Below, one piece after another: positions 31,598-38,563 of a DNA stretch of 48,884 nt. The first letter of the stretch is position 1; the number at the start of each line of letters is the position of its first letter. Both the position numbers and the translations under genes were made by a program. Below the pieces are notes generated by a model, which worked only from the letters and a program-made list of their open reading frames with translations, made no database searches and had not been told where the DNA came from. Origin of the DNA: JBDTNQ01 sp039933635 (GTDB taxonomy: Bacteria; Acidobacteriota; Vicinamibacteria; Vicinamibacterales; SCN-69-37); NCBI GenBank assembly GCA_039933635.1, contig JBDTNQ010000018.1, forward strand, positions 1 to 48,884, written 5' to 3'.

Positions 31598-33547
31598 ATG
31601 GCTGGCCCTCTCTGGACTCCGTCGCAGGCGCGCATCGACGGGAGCCAACTCACGCGGTTCCAGCGCGAGACCGAGCGTCTCACGGGACGGTCGTTCGCGT
31701 CCTACGCCGATCTGCATCAGTGGTCCGTGGACGAGGCGCCCGAGTTCTGGGCACGCGTCTGGGATCACGCTGGCGTCATCGGCGACCGTGGCGCGCGGCT
31801 GGTGGTCGACCGCGAACGCATGCCCGGCGCGAGATTCCTGCCAGACGCCCGTCTCAACTACGCGGAGAACCTGCTGCGCGGATCCGATCACCGGACGGCG
31901 ATCGTGGCGGTGACAGAGGACGCGCACGTCCGTTCGCTGACGCTGGGTGATCTCAAGCGCGATGTGGCGCGCGTGGCCCACGCGTTGCGCGCTTCCGGGG
32001 TTACACCGGGCGACCGCGTTGCCGGCGTGATGGCGAACGTGCCGGAGGCGGTCATCGCCCTGCTGGCGTGCGCGACGATCGGCGCCGTGTGGTCATCCTG
32101 CTCGCCGGACTTCGGCGCCGACGGCATCGTCGATCGATTCGGTCAGATTGAGCCGGTCCTGCTGATCGGCGTGGATGGCTACGCCTATGGCGGTAAACGG
32201 TTCGACTGCCGGCAGAAGATTACCGAAGTCGTCAGTCGTATCGCGAGCATCAGGACCACGGTGATGGTCCAGTTCGCGGGATTGGGATCGCCCGACACGG
32301 TCGACGGTACGCACGTCGATTGGACGACGTGGAGCCGTGACCAATCGTCAGAATGGCCAAGCTATGAACGCTGGCCATTCGATCACCCTCTGTACATCCT
32401 GTACTCGTCGGGTACCACGGGCGTGCCGAAGTGCATCGTCCATCGCGCGGGCGGCGCGCTGCTCGAGCACATCAAGGAACACCAGCTCCAGGCCGACATC
32501 TGTCATACGGATCGCATCTTCTACTTCACCACGTGCGGCTGGATGATGTGGAACTGGCTCGTGAGCGCACTGGCGTCCGAAGCGACGATTGTCCTCTTCG
32601 ACGGGTCGCCGTTCTTCCCGGACGGACACGCGCTCTTCACGCTGGCGGATCGGCTGGCGATTACGGTCTTCGGCACGTCCGCGAAGTGGATCGACTCGGT
32701 GAAGAAGGCGGGCATCAGGCCGCGAGACTCGCATCGCCTCGACACCGTGCGGACGATCGTCTCGACGGGATCGCCGTTGCTGCCCGAGAGCTTTGTCTTC
32801 GTGTACGAGTCGATCAAGCGCGATGTCCATCTCACGTCGGTGTCGGGCGGGACGGATATCGTCGGCTGTTTCGTCGGCGGCAATCCGAATGGGCCGGTGT
32901 GGCCCGGCGAGATTCAGGCGGCGGGACTGGGTCTCGACGTCCGCATTTTCGATGACCACAGCAAATCGCTGAAGAGCGCGCCGGGCGAACTAGTGTGTGC
33001 GAGCCCGTTTCCCTCGATGCCGCTCGGCTTCTGGAACGATCCGGACGGCGTCAGGTACCGAGAGGCCTATTTCGAACGGTTTCCGGGCGTGTGGCGGCAC
33101 GGTGACTGGGCCGCGTTGACGGAACATGACGGCTTCGTGATTTACGGACGGTCGGATACGACGCTGAATCCGGGTGGCGTCCGCATTGGCACGGCCGAGA
33201 TCTACCGGCAGGTCGAGTTCATCCCGGAGGTACTCGAAAGTCTGGCGGTGTGCCAGACCTGGGAGGGCGACGAGCGCATCCTGCTGTTCGTACGGCTCGC
33301 GCCGGGCGCGGAACTCGACGCGGGCTTGAAGCGACGCATTGTCGAACGCCTGAAGACGCATGCGTCTCCGAGGCATGTGCCCGCGCGGATCCTGCAGGTC
33401 AGCGACCTGCCGCGCACCAGGAGCGGCAAGGTCGCGGAAATGGCCGCGCGGAAGGCCGTGGCAGGCGAGCCGATTCCGAACTCTGAGGCGCTCGCCAATC
33501 CTGCGTCGCTGGACGAGTTCCGTGGGCGCGTGGAGCTGGAGTCGTGA
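31598..33547 (+). CDS. acetoacetyl-CoA synthetase
   Basis: An ATP-dependent acyl-CoA ligase (649 aa) of the acetoacetate-specific group in the acetyl-CoA synthetase superfamily. The P-loop is YSSGTTGVPKC (about residues 267-277). FTTCGWMMWNWL and GGTDIVGCFVGGNP are typical of AacS, as is the N-terminal MAGPLWTPS opening. The C-terminal RTRSGKVAE carries the catalytic Lys. It starts 15 bases after tyrA. It would activate acetoacetate for catabolism or polyhydroxybutyrate/lipid use; the link to aromatic amino acids is not obvious, though tyrosine breakdown yields acetoacetate. Confidence 0.92.
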   Translation: MAGPLWTPSQARIDGSQLTRFQRETERLTGRSFASYADLHQWSVDEAPEFWARVWDHAGVIGDRGARLVVDRERMPGARFLPDARLNYAENLLRGSDHRTAIVAVTEDAHVRSLTLGDLKRDVARVAHALRASGVTPGDRVAGVMANVPEAVIALLACATIGAVWSSCSPDFGADGIVDRFGQIEPVLLIGVDGYAYGGKRFDCRQKITEVVSRIASIRTTVMVQFAGLGSPDTVDGTHVDWTTWSRDQSSEWPSYERWPFDHPLYILYSSGTTGVPKCIVHRAGGALLEHIKEHQLQADICHTDRIFYFTTCGWMMWNWLVSALASEATIVLFDGSPFFPDGHALFTLADRLAITVFGTSAKWIDSVKKAGIRPRDSHRLDTVRTIVSTGSPLLPESFVFVYESIKRDVHLTSVSGGTDIVGCFVGGNPNGPVWPGEIQAAGLGLDVRIFDDHSKSLKSAPGELVCASPFPSMPLGFWNDPDGVRYREAYFERFPGVWRHGDWAALTEHDGFVIYGRSDTTLNPGGVRIGTAEIYRQVEFIPEVLESLAVCQTWEGDERILLFVRLAPGAELDAGLKRRIVERLKTHASPRHVPARILQVSDLPRTRSGKVAEMAARKAVAGEPIPNSEALANPASLDEFRGRVELES

Positions 33548-33963
33548 CACCGCTGGCAGGACTCGTTCTCCCCGAGGCCTGCCGCCGGCAAATGGTGCAG
33601 CACGCGCGCCGTGAGCAGCCCCGTGAGTGCTGTGGGTTTCTACTGGGTCACCCGGGTCGCGTGCTGTCGATTGTCGAGACGACGAATATCTCTGACGGCA
33701 CCCGACGGTATCGTGTGGATCCACGCGAGCACATTGCGTTGAGACGGGCGCTTCGGGATCGCACCGACGGGGCCCGCATCGTGGGGGTCTATCATTCGCA
33801 TCCGGCAGGTCAGCCCGTTCCGTCGGTGACCGACATCGCGGAGGCGCACTACCCGGACTGGGCGCACGTGATTGTCGGGCTGGGCGGCAAGCGTGCGCAG
33901 GTGCGGGCGTTCCGTCTGGCCGCCGGCCAGTCGTCGGAAATCCCGATCCGGCCCGCGCCCTGA
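33544..33963 (+). CDS. JAMM/MPN-family metalloprotease
   Basis: A compact 139-aa Mov34/MPN/PAD-1 domain. Zinc and catalytic residues are all present: the Glu in RECCGFLLG, and the H-x-H-x7-S-x2-D signature in YHSHPAGQPVPSVTD. Bacterial relatives cleave C-terminal extensions from ubiquitin-like sulfur carriers (for example Mec+ in cysteine synthesis, QbsD). No ThiS/MoaD-like gene is near, so the substrate is unknown. GTG 33544 overlaps the preceding stop by 4 bases. Confidence 0.87.
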   Translation: MTPLAGLVLPEACRRQMVQHARREQPRECCGFLLGHPGRVLSIVETTNISDGTRRYRVDPREHIALRRALRDRTDGARIVGVYHSHPAGQPVPSVTDIAEAHYPDWAHVIVGLGGKRAQVRAFRLAAGQSSEIPIRPAP

Positions 33964-34005
33964 AGTATCATCGGCTGTTTGTATCCGGACTGCGAAGGAG
34001 CCGGT

Positions 34006-35535
34006 GTGTCCATGTCTTCGAATTCATCTCCCGGCTCACCCTTCCACGGCGTCATCGCGCCGATCGGGTCCGTTGATGTCGACGTGCTTTGCGTGCCCGT
34101 GTTCGGCGCCGAGGATCGGCTCGAGGATCTGGTCGGCCTCGACCAAGCGGTGGGCGGCGATTGGGGCCGGGCGGTGGACAGCGGCGAGTTTTCGCATCGG
34201 CTGTTCATGGGCGTTGGTGCGCGTGTGGTGGCGGACGGCTGGAAAGCCCGGCGCGTGCATTTCGTTGGCGCGGGGCCGGCGGTGGAGGCCGACGCAGAAC
34301 GCCTGCGCCGAGTGGCCGCTGCCTGCAGCTACGCGGCACGTGATTACGCGGCCTCGTCGATCGGCTTTGTCGTGCGCGGCGGCGTCTCCATGGCGATGAT
34401 GGCATCGTCAGCCGCGGATGGCCTGTCGACGGCGGAATTCAGCGCTGGTACCTACAGGAAGCAGGCAGCGCGTCCAGTGCCGACACCGTCGCGCGTCGAG
34501 ATCGTCGCGGCGCAGGGCGATGCGAATGAAATCGCCACGGCGGTGAGGCGCGGCCGCATCACCGGTGAAGCCGCGAACTTCGCGCGTGCGCTCGCCAATG
34601 AACCCGGCAACGTGCTGACGCCGGGCGAGTTCGCCGCGCGGCTCTCGTCCGCAGGCGCCGAGGCTGGCCTGACCGTCGACGTGCTCGACGAGCAGCGGAT
34701 GCGCGATTTGGGGATGGGGCTGCTGCTGGCGGCGGCGCGCGGCAGCGCTGAGGCGCCGCGCATGGTGGTGTTGCGCCACGATCCGCCGGGCGCGCCGGCG
34801 TCGCCCGTGCTGGCGCTCATCGGGAAGGGCGTGACCTTCGACTCGGGCGGCATCTCGATCAAGCCGGCCGACGGCATGGATCGCATGAAGTCCGACATGA
34901 CCGGCGGCGCGTCGGTCGCGGCTGCCTTAGGAGCGCTGGCCCGCATGAACGCGCCGTTCCGCGTCATCGGCATCGTGCCGACCATCGAGAACATGCCCGG
35001 CGGCCGGGCCATGCGGCCGGGCGACGTGGTGGCGGGCGCCAGTGGGACGACGATCGAGATCAACAACACGGACGCCGAGGGACGGCTCATCCTCGCGGAT
35101 GCGCTCTGGTACGCGCAGCAACTCGGGGCGACGCACCTGGTGGATGTCGCCACGCTCACGGGCGCCATCGTGGTCGCGCTAGGCCGGAACGTGTCGGGCC
35201 TGTTCGGACAACCGGCGTCCTGGGTCGACACGGTTCGGCGCGCGGCTTCGAGGGCAGGCGACCGCGTGTGGGAACTCCCGATTTACGAGGAGACGCGCGA
35301 ACAGTTGCGCAGCGACATCGCGGACATGGTGAACTCAGCGGGCCGCCCCGGCGGCGCCGTGACAGCGGCGGCGTTTCTTCGGGAGTTTGCCGGAGATCGA
35401 CCGTGGGTGCACCTCGACATTGCCGGCACTGCGTGGGCCGAGGCGAAGACGCCGTATCAGGCGAAGGGCCCGACCGGCGTGGCCGTGCGGACGTTGATCG
35501 AGCTGGGAATGACGGTGGGGCAGACCGGACGTTAG
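34006..35535 (+). CDS. pepA: leucyl aminopeptidase (M17)
   Basis: A cytosolic dinuclear zinc aminopeptidase (about 509 aa). The C-terminal catalytic domain contains GKGVTFDSGGISIKP (metal Lys and Asp), MKSDMTGGAS and the M17 signature NTDAEGRLILADAL with its Asp and Glu ligands. The N-terminal macro-like domain is divergent. GTG 34006 has AAGGAG five bases upstream and is preferred; ATG 34012, two codons in, is the alternative, and TTG 33979 is unlikely. It is last in the co-directional run and is followed by the repeat-filled interval. Confidence 0.92.
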   Translation: MSMSSNSSPGSPFHGVIAPIGSVDVDVLCVPVFGAEDRLEDLVGLDQAVGGDWGRAVDSGEFSHRLFMGVGARVVADGWKARRVHFVGAGPAVEADAERLRRVAAACSYAARDYAASSIGFVVRGGVSMAMMASSAADGLSTAEFSAGTYRKQAARPVPTPSRVEIVAAQGDANEIATAVRRGRITGEAANFARALANEPGNVLTPGEFAARLSSAGAEAGLTVDVLDEQRMRDLGMGLLLAAARGSAEAPRMVVLRHDPPGAPASPVLALIGKGVTFDSGGISIKPADGMDRMKSDMTGGASVAAALGALARMNAPFRVIGIVPTIENMPGGRAMRPGDVVAGASGTTIEINNTDAEGRLILADALWYAQQLGATHLVDVATLTGAIVVALGRNVSGLFGQPASWVDTVRRAASRAGDRVWELPIYEETREQLRSDIADMVNSAGRPGGAVTAAAFLREFAGDRPWVHLDIAGTAWAEAKTPYQAKGPTGVAVRTLIELGMTVGQTGR

Positions 35536-35605
35536 GCCGCCAGCGATCGCAGAATTCCAGAACTCTGCGGCCAGTCCAAGTCAGCCCGCGAGGGACGCCG
35601 GCGCG

Positions 35606-35803
35606 GGTCCGCAGCGCGGCTGCGTCTGGTCCGCACCCGCCCGGTGCCTGGTCTGCTGTGATCCCGCCTCTGGTCCGCAGCTGCACCCGTTATGGTCCGC
35701 AGTCACTCTGGACTAGGTCCGCAGTCACCCTGCGTGTGGTCCGCACTTGTACCGAGCGGGGCCTGCCGTCACCCTGAGTCTGATCCGCAGGAATCCTTGG
35801 TCT
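35606..35803 (+). repeat. tandem array of nine 22-bp units, core GGTCCGCA
   Basis: Units start at 35606, 35628, 35650, 35672, 35694, 35716, 35738, 35760 and 35782, all exactly 22 bases apart. Six begin GGTCCGCA; the others are GGTCTGCT, GGCCTGCC and GATCCGCA. A weaker second block TCACCCTG follows in units 5, 6 and 8 (unit 5 TCACTCTG). The rest of each unit is variable. Because 22 is not a multiple of three, the array is not a repeated protein sequence. It is not a CRISPR: the conserved part is only 8-9 bases and there are no separate spacers. Confidence 0.85.
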
Positions 35804-36024
35804 TCGACGGACCAGGGTGGCCCACCCGCGTCGGCGTCTTCGCGTGAGGTCGACACCGGTCACGCCCCGGCGCGCGAGCAATTCCGAGTCCGGTCTGCAC
35901 GAACCCCGTGTCTGTCCTAGACCTTCCCCAGCTGAGGTCTGGAGTTCCCCGAGAGTACATGTGAGACTGCAAACTACTGTTTCCACGTGGCTTACAGGCC
36001 GTGCCCCGTGAATATGAAGTCACG

Positions 36025-36385
36025 CTCGGGGAGGTCAGGGCGACGCTCGGGCGGGTAGTGCTGTGCCTCGGGGAACCGCGGGGCGCGATGGTGAAGGGCA
36101 CCGCGGCGCTCGGGTGAGATCGCCTCGGTACTCAAGCGGCTGCGATCGTTGCTCGGCAAGCCACTGACGACCCGTCGACCAACCTCCTGCGCCGGCTTAG
36201 GGGCTCCGATTGCCGCTCGTCGTGCGTCGCCCGACAATCGGGACGGTGCCACGTCCGGTCGGGGCGCCTACCGGCACTGCTCGGGATGCTGTCGGGATGT
36301 GTGCGAACGCCTGCGGCTTCGGCTCGGCTGCCTGCGGTCGCTGATCGAGCAGGTTCCGGCCCCGCTCGGAGAGTTAACGGCGGTG
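36025..36385 (+). repeat. degenerate 21-22-bp periodic block, core NTCGGG
   Basis: CTCGGG or close variants occur at 36025, 36046, 36067, (36088 degenerate), 36109, 36131 and 36152. After a gap in regularity they recur at 36216, 36237, 36258, 36280, (36302), 36323, 36344 and 36365, that is every 21 or 22 bases. On the minus strand this spacing gives a heptad x-P-E-R-x-x-x in one frame, so a decayed coding repeat cannot be fully excluded. The match is weaker than for the 35606 array. Confidence 0.5.
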
Positions 36386-36457
36386 GAGGTTCTCCTGCTC
36401 GGTTGTCCCTTGGGCGAGAGCCGTCCCGCCGTTGGTCAAATCGCGGCCCGAACGGGC

Positions 36458-36688
36458 TCACCGCCACAGATACGGACTGACGGGCGGCATGTGGTCGTCG
36501 TCTGGCGGATGCCAGCGGTTCCATGCGTAACGCAAGCCTGCGACAACGACGCCCAATACCAGCGCCAGCAGCAGCAGGGCCGCGGCGATGGCGAACGAGC
36601 CGATGATGACGTCGCCAACCGTGCGTTCAGGCGCAGGCGTGGCCGGAACGACCGTGACGATGATGGCGTTGGAGGAGCCTTGCTGCAC
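36458..36688 (-). CDS. small single-span membrane protein
   Basis: A 76-aa hypothetical protein with one strong hydrophobic segment (about residues 26-52, rich in Ala/Leu/Val) and a charged, proline-rich cytoplasmic tail containing PPDDDHMPPVSP. The start is GTG 36688, 21 bases after the amidase stop on the same strand, so it probably shares that transcript. It has no recognised family and no signal cleavage site. The small size leaves some doubt that it is expressed. Confidence 0.55.
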   Translation of the reverse strand: MQQGSSNAIIVTVVPATPAPERTVGDVIIGSFAIAAALLLLALVLGVVVAGLRYAWNRWHPPDDDHMPPVSPYLWR

Positions 36689-36709
36689 CGCGGGACCCGT
36701 ACGTCGAGT

Positions 36710-38563
36710 CTATCGCGCTTCGATGACCGACGCGACCGTGCCGACCTTCTTCAGCGACGACTGATATTTGAGGACCGAGTCGCAAAGCGCCTGAGCAATG
36801 CGCTGACGATAGGCGTCCTGCTTCAGCAGGCCCGCCTCGGTCTTGTTCGTGAGAAACGAAATTTCCGCCAGCACGCTCGGCATTTGTGCGCCGATCAGGA
36901 CGACAAACGGCGCCTGCTTCACGCCGAGGTCGCGCACCGCCTTGTTCTGCACGGCGAGGCGTCGCATCAATGATCCCTGAACGAGCGTGGCGAGCTCGCG
37001 CGACTCGGTCAGCTTGTTGTTGAGCGCGATCGCCTTCACGATCTGCGGCAGCACCCCCATGGCCTGAACGCTGGAGGCGTTCTCCCGTGCGGCGACGGCC
37101 TCGGCCTGCGGATTCGATGCGAAGTTCAGGAAATAGGTCTCCACGCCGCGCGTGTCTTTCTGTGGGCTCGAGTTTGCGTGGATGGACAGAAAGAGATCCG
37201 CGCCTTCGCGGTTCGCAATCGCGGTGCGTTCCTGCAGCGGGATGAAGTCGTTGGTTCGCCGCGTCAGCACGACCTCGAATCCTGGCTGGTCGTGCAGCAA
37301 TGCTTCGAGGCGCTTCGCGACGTCGAGCACGAGCTCAGCCTCCGACACGCCGTTGGCCTGCGCGCCGGGATCGTGACCGCCGTGGCCCGGGTCGATCACG
37401 ATACGCGACACCCCAAGTCCGAGTTGACGGGCAAGGGAATAGCCGCCGTCGCGGGTGCTCGCTGGCGGCATCGGTGTGGAGCTGAACTCGGCGGGCTTTG
37501 GGGCCTCGGGAGCGGGACGGGCGATTGACGCCGGTGGGGGCAAGGCCTTCTCCGGCGTGGCCGCGGCGGCGCGAGCGGACGGCTTCGACCCAACCGGTGC
37601 TGCCGCCAGAGGTGCCGCGGCCGGCGGGCGAACGCTCGCGTTGTCGTCGGCGTCAAAATCGATCACCACGCGGTACGGGTCGTACAACGGAAACGTGCTG
37701 TAGCGAGCCGAGCCCGCCAGATCGAGCTTGAGATTGAGCCCATCGGCCGCGGGATTGATGCGCATGCCGCGCACGAGCGTGCCGCGCAGTTTTGACGTGG
37801 CCTCGACGACGGCGGTCGACACCCCGACGCCGGGCAGCGTGAGAGACATCTGATCGCCGCTCCGATCGACCGTCGGCGCGACTTCCGCGCTCAGTTCGAT
37901 TGTGAGCCGCTCGCCACGGGGCAGGGCAGCGTAGCTCGTGTCCTTGAGGGCAATCGAGTACTCGCGGAACACCACCGGCAGCGGCGCCAGGGGCGCCGTC
38001 CTCACCGAAGGCGCGGTCTCGAAGGAGGCGGTCGCGACCGCCGCACCCTTCGGCGGCAACGCTGGAGCTTTCGCGGGCGGCGCTGGCGCGGGCGGCGCCG
38101 GTGTCGATCGTTCCTTGACTGGTGCGACGACCGTGACGGGCGGGCGACGCGGCGCGAGCGTGGCGACGCGCGCGTCCACCTGCCTCGAGTAGGAGCTCCC
38201 GGGGTACTCGCGCTTCAACCACTGGAGCATCTTCACCGCCCCCTCACGGTCGCGCGGCACACCACTGCGCTCGTACGACAACTGCAACAACCCCGCTGCT
38301 TGCCACAGCGCGTTGTCGCACAGGGCGCTTGTCGGATGGCGGCGGACGATGACTTCGTAGCTGGTGGCGATCGAGCGGAGCGTGACGGGTGTCGGAGACG
38401 GCGCCTTCCGCGCAGCCTGCTCGCGGGCCTGCGCGCGCTGAAACGCCGTCGTCGCGGACTGTGCGTACGCCGCGGACGAAGCCAGAACCGACATCACGAC
38501 CGCGGCGGCAATCGTGGCAGAGAGATGTCCGATGAGCCGGGTGGACGAATGAACCTTGGTCAT
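36710..38563 (-). CDS. N-acetylmuramoyl-L-alanine amidase (Amidase_3) with AMIN-like domain
   Basis: A periplasmic cell-wall hydrolase (617 aa) that cuts the amide between muramic acid and the stem peptide, for daughter-cell separation. After a signal peptide (MTKVHSSTRL to about residue 35) comes a TPR-like segment (about 50-125). A Pro/Ala-rich linker and a beta-rich AMIN-type domain (about 185-290) follow, then a second linker and the catalytic domain from about 380. Zinc ligands are seen in DPGHGGHDPG, the Glu of NGVSEAEL and SIHANSS; the catalytic Glu is in VLAEISFLTN. Start ATG 38563 overlaps the ftsK stop by 4 bases, coupling it to the division translocase. Confidence 0.92.
   Translation of the reverse strand: MTKVHSSTRLIGHLSATIAAAVVMSVLASSAAYAQSATTAFQRAQAREQAARKAPSPTPVTLRSIATSYEVIVRRHPTSALCDNALWQAAGLLQLSYERSGVPRDREGAVKMLQWLKREYPGSSYSRQVDARVATLAPRRPPVTVVAPVKERSTPAPPAPAPPAKAPALPPKGAAVATASFETAPSVRTAPLAPLPVVFREYSIALKDTSYAALPRGERLTIELSAEVAPTVDRSGDQMSLTLPGVGVSTAVVEATSKLRGTLVRGMRINPAADGLNLKLDLAGSARYSTFPLYDPYRVVIDFDADDNASVRPPAAAPLAAAPVGSKPSARAAAATPEKALPPPASIARPAPEAPKPAEFSSTPMPPASTRDGGYSLARQLGLGVSRIVIDPGHGGHDPGAQANGVSEAELVLDVAKRLEALLHDQPGFEVVLTRRTNDFIPLQERTAIANREGADLFLSIHANSSPQKDTRGVETYFLNFASNPQAEAVAARENASSVQAMGVLPQIVKAIALNNKLTESRELATLVQGSLMRRLAVQNKAVRDLGVKQAPFVVLIGAQMPSVLAEISFLTNKTEAGLLKQDAYRQRIAQALCDSVLKYQSSLKKVGTVASVIEAR

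Larger units (their letters stand above)
35536..36457. other. gene-free interval made largely of degenerate 21-22-bp repeats
   Basis: No open frame in this 0.9-kb stretch has protein-like composition, a ribosome site or a recognised motif; the longest are Arg/Pro-rich antisense frames. Two periodic blocks are described separately (35606-35803 and 36025-36385). Between them, GGTCGACA at 35848 and GGTCTGCAC at 35892 stay in the 22-base register of the first block. No strong terminator for pepA was found; AGCTGAGGTCT and neighbouring bases form only weak stems. Confidence 0.7.

Noticed and set aside
35606..35803. CRISPR array
   Set aside because: The unit is only 22 bases with an 8-9 base conserved core; there is no 23-50 base identical repeat separated by unique spacers, and no cas gene in the window.
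36132..36524. Minus-strand 130-codon ORF in the repeat interval
   Set aside because: It overlaps the small membrane-protein ORF and has only Arg/Pro/Ala-rich composition without a ribosome site.
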